Assembly (NCBI GenBank): GCA_002496475.1
Contig: DAJV01000021.1
Location: 1-22,522, forward strand
DNA: 22,522 nucleotides
Origin: Vulcanisaeta sp. UBA163
Lineage (GTDB): Archaea; Thermoproteota; Thermoprotei; Thermoproteales; Thermocladiaceae
Direction of reading: 5' to 3'
Part shown: piece after piece, positions 1-8,545 of the stretch
Layout: each line of letters opens with the position of its first letter
How positions within the stretch are numbered: the first letter of the stretch is position 1
Notes under the pieces: generated by a model
What the model was told of the DNA's origin: nothing
Seen by the model: only the letters and a program-made list of their open reading frames with translations
Database searches by the model: none
Program-made: the position numbers and the translations under genes

Positions 1-75
1 TGGTTAATACCAGGACTAATACCACTAGCAAGAGAACTACCATACCCAGACATAACCAAGGAGTTAACTAGGTAG
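1..75 (+). CDS. 3' end of an unidentified protein gene (partial)
   Basis: The frame starting at base 1 is open for 24 codons and ends at TAG 73-75. The peptide ends LPYPDITKELTR and reads like a genuine C-terminus (LIPLARELPYPD), but it is too short for me to name a family. The gene would lie in the same direction as the homoserine kinase gene, separated from it by a 255-bp gap, and the kinase has its own TATA element, so the two are probably not one transcript. Frame 3 is also open to about base 71, so the choice of frame is a judgement. Confidence 0.4.
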   Translation, partial: WLIPGLIPLARELPYPDITKELTR

Positions 76-302
76 AAGTATTAAGGACTTAATGCAACAT
101 TAAACCTGGTATTAATACTGGAAAACGTGGTATGCAAGGCGCATTGGTCAAGCATGGTTAGAGGGAACAGCTTAGGCATTAAGTTGCCATGTTCAATAGA
201 ATTACTTAGCGCGTCATATAATCCGTGGGAATCCGGGTTATGAGGAATTAATAGAACATGGTGTGGCATAATGGAGAATGTAATGATTAACGGGGTTAAT
301 GG
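76..302. other. Intergenic region without a recognised gene
   Basis: About 250 bp of A+T-rich sequence upstream of the homoserine kinase gene. It contains a 10-bp palindrome GTATTAATAC near 108-117 and scattered start/stop codons, but no frame with recognisable protein character, no tRNA-like T-arm and no C/D box arrangement. A 62-codon frame on the minus strand (81-269) looks like chance. Confidence 0.5.
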
Positions 303-311
303 TTATAAATA
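303..311 (+). promoter_or_regulatory. TATA box of homoserine kinase gene
   Basis: TTATAAATA, centred about 24 bp upstream of ATG 331. At this spacing transcription should begin at or within a few bases of the ATG, implying a leaderless mRNA and favouring ATG 331 over TTG 325. Confidence 0.65.
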
Positions 312-330
312 GGTACTATATTCCTTGCCG

Positions 331-1257
331 ATGTCAATATGCGTGAGGAGTCCAGCCTCTATAGCAAATTTAGGACCTGGGTTTGACATAATGTCACTGG
401 CTCTTGAGGAACCTTATGATGAGGTTTACATGGAAGTAAGTAGGAGTGGTGGTGATGACTATATTAGGTTCACTGGTGATTACCAGCGTTACTTACCAAG
501 TGACTATAGGGCTACTACACTGTATCCAGTCATTGAGGAGTTCAGGAGAATCACTGGTCTAGACTTTAGGGTAAGGGCGATTGTTAGAAAGGGAATCAAG
601 CCCGCTAGTGGCTTGGGTAGTAGTGGCACCGATGCTGCTGCCGTAGCTTATGCATTGAATAAATTACTAAACACAGATCTTGATCCTAGGTTCCTAATTA
701 GGATAGCTGCCCTTGGCGAGACCGCGGCGGCTGGTGTTCCTCATATGGATAACGTGGCTGCATCCCTATTGGGTGGCTTAATTATAATTAATCCAGTGAC
801 CGGGGACTTCGTGAAGGTTGAGGTACCTAATAATTACTGGTTTGTGGTTGTCTTGGCAGGTAGTAAGGCAAGTACTGGGGAAATGCGTAGGTTGTTACCA
901 AGTGCCATAGACATGAGGGATTTCAAGAACAACTTAGCCTATGCTTCAATACTCGTTTACTCACTGATCACTAATAACAGGGAAATGCTTAGTAAGGCTC
1001 TGATGGGTGATTCAATAGTCGAACCTATAAGGATTAAGTACTACCCACACTACGGAATAGTTAAGGAAACCCTACTAAAGGCTGGCGCAATTGGTGTAGC
1101 ACTCTCTGGCGCCGGTCCATCACTGTTCGGGGTATTTGACAGCGAGCCACCCAGGGATCACATAAATGAATTACTTAGGAAAAACGGCCTGAGAGATTAC
1201 GTACTAATAATAACAAAACCTACTAACACTGGTACTAAGGAGGTCAGCTGTAACTAA
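331..1257 (+). CDS. thrB: Homoserine kinase (GHMP kinase family)
   Basis: Phosphorylates L-homoserine with ATP to give O-phosphohomoserine, the substrate of threonine synthase; cytoplasmic. The 308-residue protein has the ThrB N-terminal signature SPASIANLGPGFD (about residues 7-19), the GHMP ATP-binding loop KPASGLGSSGTDAA (about 90-103) and the C-terminal glycine motif ALSGAGPSLFGVF. Length is normal for the family. An in-frame TTG lies two codons upstream (325), but the TATA box at 303-311 places the transcription start near ATG 331, so I take ATG 331. No other threonine-pathway gene is visible in the window; the next gene downstream has its own promoter-like element. Confidence 0.93.
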   Translation: MSICVRSPASIANLGPGFDIMSLALEEPYDEVYMEVSRSGGDDYIRFTGDYQRYLPSDYRATTLYPVIEEFRRITGLDFRVRAIVRKGIKPASGLGSSGTDAAAVAYALNKLLNTDLDPRFLIRIAALGETAAAGVPHMDNVAASLLGGLIIINPVTGDFVKVEVPNNYWFVVVLAGSKASTGEMRRLLPSAIDMRDFKNNLAYASILVYSLITNNREMLSKALMGDSIVEPIRIKYYPHYGIVKETLLKAGAIGVALSGAGPSLFGVFDSEPPRDHINELLRKNGLRDYVLIITKPTNTGTKEVSCN

Positions 1258-1297
1258 CTTAATGCTTAATACGCCCTCCTAAGTTGTGGGTCACCGT

Positions 1298-2422
1298 ATG
1301 GACGTAGTAATCATTGGAGGAGGCATTACCGGGACTGTACTTGCTTATTTATTGGACATGAGGGGCGTCCATGTAACGCTAGTGGATGCGGGACTACAGA
1401 AACCTAGGTACCCACTAATCCACTCAAAGTTATTGAGGTTCCGCGAGGACATAGCACTATCCAAGATCAGTGAGGAGGTTTACCTGGAATTATCAAGTAA
1501 ACTCGGGATCAAGGTCCTACAACCCATGTATTCAATCACAGTAATACCCAGTGAGTGCTATGGTGATACTGCTAAATTGATTAATTTATGGCATGAGGCC
1601 AGCGCACGTGTTAAGGTAATTAATGATATAGGAAGGTATGGGCTCAAGAGAGTAGTTAATAATGAGGTTTACATACTCAGTAGTGGTGGTGATAATTTAG
1701 TTGATTACGTTCAGTTAATGAGACTAATACGTAAGCGCAACAACGTAAGATACGTTGAGTGTAAGGCTGGGATTAACGTGAACAATGACAGCATTGAGGT
1801 TGTGGTTAATGGTAGGACTTTGCACGGGGATTATTACATCATTACTGCGGGGGCGTGGAACTCCATGGTGGCCAGGGGCGCGGGTTTAAGGATTCCATTA
1901 TTACCGTATAAGTGCCAAGCAGCCGCCTTTCTAAGCAGGAGGATTAATTACATTCTTTACGACTATGTCCTTGGCATCTACATGAGGCCCCTCGGGTCCG
2001 CAATAGACCGTGTCCTTGGACTCTCCGGCCTATCAATAGTGGTTGGTGGGGATGGTAATTCAAAAATCACAGAACCAGGTAGGGAGGAGAAGGTCGATCG
2101 TGAATTCCTCAATGAGGTAAGCAGTAAGGTTAGGTCTAGATTAGGCAATGCATTGTTCATTGGTTCTAGGTTTGGCTATTGCGAGGTTACACCAGACATG
2201 AGGCCTGTGGTGGGGACCATGGGCATGAACAACCTAGTACTTATGGGTGGCTTTGACGGCTATGGCGCAGAGGTCGGGCCCGCACTAGCCCTGGCATTAA
2301 CAGAGTACCTACTCAATGGTTCATGGCCTGATTATGCAAAGCCCTACCTAATTGATAGGTTCGGCAATAACTGGCCCAGTACTTGGGATATAGGAACCGA
2401 GGCCCATGAATTATGCGTTTAA
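1298..2422 (+). CDS. FAD-dependent oxidoreductase, DAO (glycine/D-amino acid oxidase) family
   Basis: A 374-residue flavoprotein of the DAO superfamily. The N-terminus MDVVIIGGGITG is the Rossmann GxGxxG dinucleotide-binding motif. The C-terminal half carries the family's FAD-contacting segment: TPDMRPVVG, then GGFDGYGAEVGPALA. Members oxidise amines or amino acids (sarcosine, glycine, proline, glycerol-3-phosphate); the substrate cannot be read from the sequence. No transmembrane segment or signal peptide is evident. An in-frame GTG at 1286 would add four residues, but TTAATA at about 1265-1270 lies roughly 30 bp before ATG 1298 and the Rossmann strand starts at that Met, so ATG 1298 is preferred. 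The gene follows thrB by about 40 bp. Its 3' end slightly overlaps the tail of the tnpB remnant on the other strand. Confidence 0.8.
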   Translation: MDVVIIGGGITGTVLAYLLDMRGVHVTLVDAGLQKPRYPLIHSKLLRFREDIALSKISEEVYLELSSKLGIKVLQPMYSITVIPSECYGDTAKLINLWHEASARVKVINDIGRYGLKRVVNNEVYILSSGGDNLVDYVQLMRLIRKRNNVRYVECKAGINVNNDSIEVVVNGRTLHGDYYIITAGAWNSMVARGAGLRIPLLPYKCQAAAFLSRRINYILYDYVLGIYMRPLGSAIDRVLGLSGLSIVVGGDGNSKITEPGREEKVDREFLNEVSSKVRSRLGNALFIGSRFGYCEVTPDMRPVVGTMGMNNLVLMGGFDGYGAEVGPALALALTEYLLNGSWPDYAKPYLIDRFGNNWPSTWDIGTEAHELCV

Positions 2423-2820
2423 TACAGGTATAACCTATGCTGATCTTCTCTCTGTCCTTTAGGGTTGGGTGTTTGGGGTTGTGTTCCGGGCCTTTGCCTG
2501 GTTCAGTCCCGCGCCGGTCTTGGGCGTGTTACTCCTATTCCGCTTAATGTGGGGCTTGGGGTTATGGTTTTCCTCCTGGTTAGTATGTTGATTACTCCCA
2601 CGAGGTCTGCATTGAATACTACATCATGCCTATGGCATTTGAACAACCCTCTAGTTATTCCCTCGTGGTTCCCCAATACCCTGCACATTGGGCATGTCCT
2701 CAACATGCCCCTCTCATCAATCCCCATCAACCTCCTCAATAAGTAACCGTAACACCACACATGAACCACCTCAAAGTTCACCCTAGCACTTTTACCAAGC
2801 TCCTGGGCAATATACTTCAT
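2419..2820 (-). pseudogene. Truncated IS200/IS605-type TnpB (C-terminal fragment)
   Basis: Reading leftward from 2820, about 105 codons encode only the end of a TnpB/OrfB protein (full length is about 400 residues). Visible are a helix KYIAQELGKSARVNFEVVHV, a zinc-finger-like TCPMC followed by FKCHRHD (the fourth Cys replaced by His), and the third RuvC motif region NADLVGVINIL, which keeps the Asp. An in-frame TGA after PRPARD interrupts the frame, but beyond it the same frame stays open for 26 codons (TRQRPGTQPQTPNPKGQ and on) to TAA at 2419-2421. I read this as one nonsense mutation in the original tail. The RuvC-I and RuvC-II parts are missing, so no nuclease function is expected. A decayed mobile element remnant fits best. 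Confidence 0.75.
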
Positions 2821-2836
2821 CCCAGCCCTAAAGGAC
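2454..2836. repeat. 16-bp inverted repeat flanking the tnpB fragment
   Basis: Left copy GTCCTTTAGGGTTGGG (2454-2469). Right copy CCCAGCCCTAAAGGAC (2821-2836), whose reverse complement matches the left copy at 15 of 16 positions. The right copy also sits inside an imperfect hairpin, CCCAG...CTGGG (2821-2840). The left copy lies in the tnpB tail coding sequence (PNPKGQ), so the right copy may be the tail of a second tnpB in opposite orientation rather than a true terminal repeat. Confidence 0.7.
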
Positions 2837-3116
2837 TGGGACTTTCAGTTGTAATAAAAACGGTAAATCCTCGCTTTTTTGAGGTTGGGGTTTCATTTTG
2901 CATCGAATGTTTTCTCATGGCCTCCGTGATTGGTGAATAAGTTCTTATGGTGAGGGGTGGGGTTGATTTACTCCCGTAATGCCCGCCGTCTCGATGGTTG
3001 AATTCGGAAAAACGCAAGGGCAAATATGGTTCACAAGCGATTAGGAAGTCTCGCCTTTAAAGGTGGGGAAAGGGATCAGGTCAGGATTGTTGAAGTGGTT
3101 TGGTGCGTGTTGAAGG
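2821..3116. other. Decayed insertion-sequence debris without an intact gene
   Basis: About 300 bp between the tnpB fragment and the helicase promoter. The plus frame beginning at the right inverted-repeat copy is open for about 40 codons (PSPKGLGLSVVIKTVN and on, stop near 2936) and begins like the tnpB tail on the other strand (NPKGQ versus SPKGL). Further on, CCTTTAAAGG (3054-3063) is a perfect palindrome within a hairpin-like stretch resembling IS605-type ends, followed by an open stretch reading GSLAFKGGERDQVRI. No frame is intact. I read it as fragments of at least one further IS200/IS605-like copy; assignment of the pieces is tentative. Confidence 0.4.
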
Positions 3117-3124
3117 TTTATTAA
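3117..3124 (+). promoter_or_regulatory. TATA-like element of the Hel308 gene
   Basis: TTTATTAA centred near 3120, which would place transcription start around 3145-3148, upstream of TTG 3159 but downstream of TTG 3138. Confidence 0.45.
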
Positions 3125-3158
3125 TTCTATTGGGTTTTTGTTGTTTGGTTGGTTTGAG

Positions 3159-5447
3159 TTGCGTGTTGTTGATTTACCGATTCCAGATGTGCTGAGGGAT
3201 TTCATAGTTAGGGAGAGGGGTGTTCAGGAACTTTATCCGCCTCAGGAGGAGGCTGTTCGTAAGGGTTTGTTTGATGGTAGGAATCTCGTTATGTGTACTA
3301 GTACGGCTACTGGGAAGACATTGATGGCTGAGGTAGTTATGGTGAATGCTGTGCTTACCAGGGGTGTTAAGGCAATACTTGCCGTTCCATTGAGGGCCTT
3401 GGCTTATGAGAAGGCGAGGGATTTGAGGGTTTATGAGAGGCTTGGTGTTAGGATAGCCGTTACAACCGGTGAGTATGATAAGGATGATGCGTGGCTTATG
3501 AATTATGACATTGTGGTTACTACGTATGAGAAGCTCGATAGCCTACTGAGGCATAGAGTTGATTGGCTTAGGCAGGTTGGTGTTTTAGTTATTGATGAAA
3601 TTCACTTTGTTGATGATGATAAGAGGGGCCCGACTATTGAATCGATAATTGCCAAGGTTAAGGCGCTGGGTCTCGGCATGCAGTTACTGGCCTTGTCAGC
3701 TACCGTGGGTAACGCCGAGGAGTTGGCTAGGTACCTCAATGCCGAGCTCGTGGTTTCTGACTGGAGGCCTGTGAGGCTTAAAGAGGGTGTTTATTATGAT
3801 GGGGTTATTTATTATGCAGATGGTTCTAGGGAGTCCATTAAGGACTTGGGTAATCCCGTGTTGTCACTTGCGATGGATACAATACTTAATGGTGGGCAGG
3901 CGCTTGTCTTCACAAATTCCAGGTCGAACACAGTGAAGCTAGCACAGCAGTTGGCTCAGTATATTTGTAATTATGGTGTGAAGGTGATAGAGCCCAGGGA
4001 GTTGGCGAAGGTCTCTAGTTCTATCCTTGAGTCATCACAGTCCAGGTTGCTTGGTGAGGAGTTGGCGAAGGTCGTGAGATGCGGCGTTTCGTTTCACCAT
4101 GCAGGCCTTGATATGGATGTTAGGTCAATAATCGAGGATTCCTTTAGGAGTAGATTAATTAAGATCGTGGTGGCCACGACAACTTTGGCAGCAGGCGTTA
4201 ATCTACCGGCTAGAAGGGTGATTATTCATGAGTATAGGAGGTATGAGCCTGGCTTTGGTATGGAGGAATTGCCCGTGATGGAGTATAGGCAAATGTCCGG
4301 TAGGGCGGGTAGGCCTGGTCTTGACCCGTACGGTGAAGCCATACTAATTGCCAGGGTTGAGGATGAGGTTAATTACCTGCTCAAGAATTATGTAAATGCC
4401 AGGGTTGAGGATGTTAAGTCCAAGTTCCTGACTGATAAGAACCTAGCCACGCACATACTCTCGGCAATAGCCAGTGGGTATGTTTCAAGTGTTGGAGATG
4501 TTATGAGGTTTATTTCATCAACGCTGGGTTATGTCCAGGGTGGCTATGATAGGAATGAGTTCTTTAGGGAATTGCTGAGGAGAAAGATTGATGGCATACT
4601 CGACTTTCTAATGGAGTCTGGCTTCCTTGAGAGGAAAGATGAGTATGTGACTGCGACAATGCTTGGTTCACTGTTGAATACCCTGTACCTAGATCCGTAT
4701 ACTGCAAATACCTACATACGTGGTCTTAGGGTTAGGGAGGAATCCAGTGACCTTGGTTATGCCCACCTTATCGTTCAGTCACCGGAGGTTCCCAAATTGC
4801 GACTTAGGAGGAGTGAGTTTGATGATTACTTGCAACTTGTCTTGGATAATTGGGATTACCTGTTGGTTAAGCCTTCGATTACCAAGGATGAGATTGAGGA
4901 TGGTGAGTTTGAGGATGAGGAGATAAAGGACTACTTATCCACTGTTAAGACCGCGGTTATGCTCTTGGATTGGGCCAATGAGACTACAGAGGACGACTTA
5001 CTCAAGAATTATGATATTGGACCTGGTGACTTGAGGGTTTATGGTGATTTAATGAATTGGTTGGTTAGTGCTGTGGCTAGGCTCGCCAGTGCTCTTAATA
5101 TGGGAAAACACGCAGAGAGATTGAGTACGCTTAGGTGGAGGTTGACCTATGGCATTAGGGAGGAACTTATGGAACTTGTGATAAACCTGGAGGGTGTTGG
5201 TAGGGCTAGGGCTAGGGCTCTATATAACGCTGGTTTTAAGAGTGTGGTGGATGTTGCGAATGCGGATCCCCGTGTGATAAGTGGGATTAGGGGTTTTGGT
5301 GAGAGGCTCGCTCGATCAATTGTTGAACAAGCCAGGAAGATCATTGGAGAGGGTAAGGTTGTCAAGCCCACCGCGGCTGATACCAATAGGGAGACGGGTA
5401 AGCAGGTGTTTAGTAAGAGACGTGGTTCATTACTTGACTACTTTTAA
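3159..5447 (+). CDS. hel308: Hel308-type superfamily 2 DNA helicase
   Basis: ATP-dependent 3'-5' DNA helicase acting on stalled or branched replication forks. Motifs in order: LYPPQEEAV (Q-motif region), Walker A TATGKT, DEIH box (motif II, DEIHFVDDD), LSATVGN (motif III), TTTLAAGVNLPARR (motif V), RQMSGRAGRPGLD (motif VI). A winged-helix and ratchet region follow, then a C-terminal helix-hairpin-helix segment LEGVGRARARALYNAGF. At 762 residues it is normal Hel308 size. An in-frame TTG at 3138 would add seven residues, but archaeal Hel308 usually begins a few residues before the LPIP/ELYPPQ segment and the TATA-like element sits too close to 3138, so I use TTG 3159. The last residues, RRGSLLDYF, resemble a PCNA-interacting peptide. 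Confidence 0.92.
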   Translation: MRVVDLPIPDVLRDFIVRERGVQELYPPQEEAVRKGLFDGRNLVMCTSTATGKTLMAEVVMVNAVLTRGVKAILAVPLRALAYEKARDLRVYERLGVRIAVTTGEYDKDDAWLMNYDIVVTTYEKLDSLLRHRVDWLRQVGVLVIDEIHFVDDDKRGPTIESIIAKVKALGLGMQLLALSATVGNAEELARYLNAELVVSDWRPVRLKEGVYYDGVIYYADGSRESIKDLGNPVLSLAMDTILNGGQALVFTNSRSNTVKLAQQLAQYICNYGVKVIEPRELAKVSSSILESSQSRLLGEELAKVVRCGVSFHHAGLDMDVRSIIEDSFRSRLIKIVVATTTLAAGVNLPARRVIIHEYRRYEPGFGMEELPVMEYRQMSGRAGRPGLDPYGEAILIARVEDEVNYLLKNYVNARVEDVKSKFLTDKNLATHILSAIASGYVSSVGDVMRFISSTLGYVQGGYDRNEFFRELLRRKIDGILDFLMESGFLERKDEYVTATMLGSLLNTLYLDPYTANTYIRGLRVREESSDLGYAHLIVQSPEVPKLRLRRSEFDDYLQLVLDNWDYLLVKPSITKDEIEDGEFEDEEIKDYLSTVKTAVMLLDWANETTEDDLLKNYDIGPGDLRVYGDLMNWLVSAVARLASALNMGKHAERLSTLRWRLTYGIREELMELVINLEGVGRARARALYNAGFKSVVDVANADPRVISGIRGFGERLARSIVEQARKIIGEGKVVKPTAADTNRETGKQVFSKRRGSLLDYF

Positions 5448-5461
5448 ATCTAGGTGAAATA

Positions 5462-5470
5462 CTTATATAC
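5462..5470 (+). promoter_or_regulatory. TATA box of the GalU-like gene
   Basis: CTTATATAC centred about 30 bp upstream of ATG 5496, inside the 42-bp gap after the helicase stop codon. It implies independent transcription and a leaderless or nearly leaderless mRNA. Confidence 0.6.
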
Positions 5471-5495
5471 GCATAGGCATCGGTAGCAGTTGTTG

Positions 5496-6266
5496 ATGAT
5501 AAATAAGGCTGTGATAACTGCTGCTGGGTTAGGTACTAGAATGAGGAACATGACATTGATAATACCTAAGGCATTGCTTCCCTTAATACGTCGAAATGAC
5601 TCTACGGCATTGGTGCCCATCATTGATTTAATAATCATGAAGCTGCAGGAGGTTGGTGTTTCCAAGTTCATGATTGTAGTTGGTAGGAATGGTAGGCCAC
5701 TAATTGATTACTTAATGGACAAGGTGTTCACAGATTCAATAAGGGCACGGGTATCCTTTACATTCCAGGAGAGGCCCCTCGGCTTTGGTGATGCCGTGCT
5801 TAGGGCAGAGGATTTCGTGAACTCAGACCCATTCTTTGTGCATGCTGATGATGGTATACTAACGATGGGTTATCTTGAGGGTGTTAAATTATATGAAGAG
5901 CTGAGACCTGATGTTGTTCTATTCCTTAGAAGGGTCAATAATCCCAGTAGGTATGGTATTGCCGTTGCTAGGGATGAGGGGTCATTCAGTGGTTTTAGGT
6001 TGGTCAGGATATTAGATGTTGAGGAGAAGCCTAGTAATCCTAGGTCAGATATTGCAATATCAGCCGTGTACATATTTAATAGGAAAATAATTGATGGTCT
6101 CAGGGCAGTTAAGACTGAGGGTGAACTTGAACTCACGTATGGTATTAAGAATGTGATTAATGGTGGTGGTGAGGTTTACGGCCTATTACTCGGTAATGAC
6201 TCATGGTTGAACGTTGGTAGTGTGGAGGATTACTTCAACAGCATGGTTAGGACCTTTAAATCCTAA
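5496..6266 (+). CDS. Nucleoside-diphosphate-sugar pyrophosphorylase, GalU-like (UTP-glucose-1-phosphate uridylyltransferase family)
   Basis: Transfers a nucleoside monophosphate from an NTP to a sugar-1-phosphate, making the activated sugar for glycan synthesis. The N-terminal signature AAGLGTRM...IPKALLPL (about residues 9-30) binds the nucleotide triphosphate. ERPLGFGDAVLRA and ADDGI match the GalU substrate and metal-binding regions, and DVEEKP...ISAVYIFN matches the later sugar-binding part. At 256 residues it is slightly short for GalU (about 290) and lacks the C-terminal hexapeptide domain of GlmU. GalU is the best match, but RmlA-type thymidylyltransferase specificity cannot be excluded. 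Two in-frame TTG codons precede ATG 5496; the TATA spacing favours the ATG. The next gene is a glycosyltransferase, consistent with a glycan role. Confidence 0.8.
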   Translation: MINKAVITAAGLGTRMRNMTLIIPKALLPLIRRNDSTALVPIIDLIIMKLQEVGVSKFMIVVGRNGRPLIDYLMDKVFTDSIRARVSFTFQERPLGFGDAVLRAEDFVNSDPFFVHADDGILTMGYLEGVKLYEELRPDVVLFLRRVNNPSRYGIAVARDEGSFSGFRLVRILDVEEKPSNPRSDIAISAVYIFNRKIIDGLRAVKTEGELELTYGIKNVINGGGEVYGLLLGNDSWLNVGSVEDYFNSMVRTFKS

Positions 6267-6280
6267 TTCAAGGAAACTAA

Positions 6281-6290
6281 TCTTTATAAT
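6281..6290 (+). promoter_or_regulatory. TATA box of the glycosyltransferase gene
   Basis: TCTTTATAAT centred about 30 bp before ATG 6317, in the 50-bp gap between the nucleotidyltransferase and the glycosyltransferase. Confidence 0.6.
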
Positions 6291-6316
6291 AAGACGCCCC
6301 AGAGTAGCCTTATTAT

Positions 6317-7321
6317 ATGATTGTTAACATGATTGTGAGCAAGAATAGGGTATCTGGGGAATTAAGGACTGGGATCAGGCTAAGGCTTGAAAATCCACCA
6401 CCCGGTGTAAGTTACAGGGTCATTAATGAGCCTGTGAGACTATCACCCTCACATAATGATTTCTACATAACCAGTGACACAACCACCAAGTGGTTCCTTA
6501 AGGCATTAGTGGAACCAATATACTCCCTGAGACTGGGGGGGTTAGTACATGCCTTTTTTCTGAATTTGTTTATACCACGTACACCATGGATTCAGGAAAT
6601 CGATCAACCAATATTCAACTTATTCGAGAAGTACCTAAACAAGCCAAGGAGTAGTGCCCTGTATGGACTTGCAATGAGGGTATTTAGGTACTTATTTAAT
6701 AGGGATGATGTTGTGATGATAACATGGACTCAATGGAGTAAGGAGGGACTTGAGACAGAGGGGTTTAGGGACATTAGGGTTGTACCACCGCCAATGAGGA
6801 CTAGTTTTAGGAAAATTGATAATGAAATAACCGTGGGCTTCATAGGTGTTGAGTACCAGAGAAAGGGCGGTGATATTGCCGAAGACATAATGTCGAAGCT
6901 CCCTAGATGGATAAGGAAGGTATACGTGGGTAGAAGCCCGAGGAGGGTAAGTGGCATTGAGTATCACGAGCCCATGAAAAGGGAGGATTTGCTCAGGTTA
7001 ATGTCTGAATTTGACGTGCTCCTCTTCCCAACGAGGGGTGAGGCCTATGGGTTTACGGCGCTCGAGGCCATGAGCATGGGCATACCCGTAGTCGCCTCAA
7101 ACATTGATTCAATGCCTGAGGTCATTAGTGACGGAGGCCTATTGTGTAATGTTAACGATATTAAGTGCTTCCTTGATAGTGTCAAGGAGCTTGTGAACTC
7201 CCCTGGTTATATCATGGAGCTTGGTGCAAGGGCTAAGGCAATAGTTGCTCAAAGGCATTCACCAAGTGTCGTCGGCAAGGAGTTACTAGGGATATACAGG
7301 GAGTTAGGTGGGTATGAGTAA
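6317..7321 (+). CDS. Family 4 glycosyltransferase (GT-B fold)
   Basis: A 334-residue retaining-type glycosyltransferase. The C-terminal Rossmann domain carries the EX7E signature in TRGEAYGFTALEAMSMGIPVV (Glu near residues 242 and 250), followed by SNIDSMPEVISDGGLL, the donor-sugar binding region of GT4 enzymes. The N-terminal half is less conserved and probably binds the acceptor. No membrane helix is obvious, so it likely works at the cytoplasmic face. The preceding gene makes a nucleotide sugar and may supply the donor, but donor and acceptor cannot be read from sequence. The downstream M20 peptidase gene overlaps its last codons (ATG inside the final ATGAGTAA), so the two are probably cotranscribed. 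Confidence 0.85.
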   Translation: MIVNMIVSKNRVSGELRTGIRLRLENPPPGVSYRVINEPVRLSPSHNDFYITSDTTTKWFLKALVEPIYSLRLGGLVHAFFLNLFIPRTPWIQEIDQPIFNLFEKYLNKPRSSALYGLAMRVFRYLFNRDDVVMITWTQWSKEGLETEGFRDIRVVPPPMRTSFRKIDNEITVGFIGVEYQRKGGDIAEDIMSKLPRWIRKVYVGRSPRRVSGIEYHEPMKREDLLRLMSEFDVLLFPTRGEAYGFTALEAMSMGIPVVASNIDSMPEVISDGGLLCNVNDIKCFLDSVKELVNSPGYIMELGARAKAIVAQRHSPSVVGKELLGIYRELGGYE

Positions 7322-8510
7322 CTCGATGATGAGGCAAGTAGTCGACATCCTAATGGACCTAATTAGGATAAGTACAGTGTCACCACCTGGCGAGAACTAC
7401 CTGGAACTCATTAATTACCTGGGCAGGTTATTAACTGGGTTTGGGCTAAGCACGAGGATTATTGATGTACCCAAATCCGTGATTAGGGAGTACTACCCTG
7501 AATACGCCGATTATCCCAGGTACATATTACTAGCTGAACTGTGCAATGCCAGGGACAGGAGGATTCATCTTAATGCGCATTACGATGTAGTTCCCGGAGG
7601 AAATGGCTGGTTAGTTACTGAACCCTTCAAGCCTGTCCTAATTAATGATAGGGTGTATGGTAGGGGTGCGTCTGACGATAAGGGTGGCGTAACGGCACTG
7701 GTATTATTAGCGAAGCGACTTAGTGAGTTAGGGGATTTTCACGGTTGTGTGGAGTTCTCCTTCGTACCTGATGAGGAGCTTGGCGGCATGACAGGTATTG
7801 GTTACCTCATTAATCAAATCCCAAGGCCTGATTACGCCATTGTTGCTGAGCCAACTGGGCTTGATACAGTGTGGGTCGGGAACATGGGAATACTTCAACT
7901 GGACATTGTTATTAGGGGTATTCCAAGCCATGCTTCACAACCATGGTATGGAGTTAATGCCTTTGAGGAGGGCGTCAAGGTTGCCTACGCATTAATTAGT
8001 GAGTTGAAGCCTAAGATTGAAGATAGACGGTTTATGGGCGAGAGGGCGACTATCACGTTAGGAGGATTTGTTAGGGGTGGTAATATGCGTAATGCCGTAC
8101 CTGACTACTTTCAGTTCTCAATAGATAGGAGAATATTACCAAATGAGGATGTTAAGACTGTACTTGATGAATTAATTAATTGCATAAATGGGCTAAGGGG
8201 TAACACTAGGTCGACCATAGATATTTATGTAGTAAACAAAATAGAGTCTGCATTAAACAATAAATCAAAGTTGTTAAATAAGTTAATGAATGTAATAAAT
8301 AATATATTGCACGTAGATTCCAGGGTAGGTATATCGAGGGTTCCGGTTGATACACGTTACTTCCAAAAAGCTGGAATAGACTCGTTAACGTATGGACCTG
8401 GCAATATCGCTAGTGCTCATGGAGTTGATGAATACGTGGAGGTTAATGACATTATCATGTCCGTGGATGTATACCTACAATTAATTAAGGATGTTTATGG
8501 CAGTGCGTAA
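7314..8510 (+). CDS. M20 family metallopeptidase / deacylase (ArgE/DapE-like)
   Basis: A di-zinc amidohydrolase of 398 residues, related to acetylornithine deacetylase, succinyl-diaminopimelate desuccinylase and carboxypeptidase G2. Likely metal ligands and catalytic residues: HYD (His89, Asp91), GRGASDDKGG (Asp121), DEELGG (Glu154/155), AEPTG (Glu179) and the late His in SAHGVDEY. The dimerisation lid insert with IPSHASQP is present. Exact substrate unknown. ATG 7314 overlaps the glycosyltransferase stop by eight bases. GGGAG at about 7300-7304 is a plausible ribosome binding site, so the GTG two codons earlier (7308) is less likely. Translational coupling to the upstream gene is probable. 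Confidence 0.85.
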   Translation: MSNSMMRQVVDILMDLIRISTVSPPGENYLELINYLGRLLTGFGLSTRIIDVPKSVIREYYPEYADYPRYILLAELCNARDRRIHLNAHYDVVPGGNGWLVTEPFKPVLINDRVYGRGASDDKGGVTALVLLAKRLSELGDFHGCVEFSFVPDEELGGMTGIGYLINQIPRPDYAIVAEPTGLDTVWVGNMGILQLDIVIRGIPSHASQPWYGVNAFEEGVKVAYALISELKPKIEDRRFMGERATITLGGFVRGGNMRNAVPDYFQFSIDRRILPNEDVKTVLDELINCINGLRGNTRSTIDIYVVNKIESALNNKSKLLNKLMNVINNILHVDSRVGISRVPVDTRYFQKAGIDSLTYGPGNIASAHGVDEYVEVNDIIMSVDVYLQLIKDVYGSA

Positions 8511-8545
8511 GTTTCCTAATGCTGTGAATTCACGGTGGGTAAATA

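Noticed and set aside
81..269. 62-codon minus-strand frame upstream of homoserine kinase.
   Set aside because: No recognisable motif, no promoter at suitable distance and irregular composition; probably chance in an A/T-rich gap.
2465..2746. 93-codon plus-strand frame.
   Set aside because: It is antisense to the tnpB fragment, whose zinc-finger and RuvC-III motifs on the minus strand explain the sequence.
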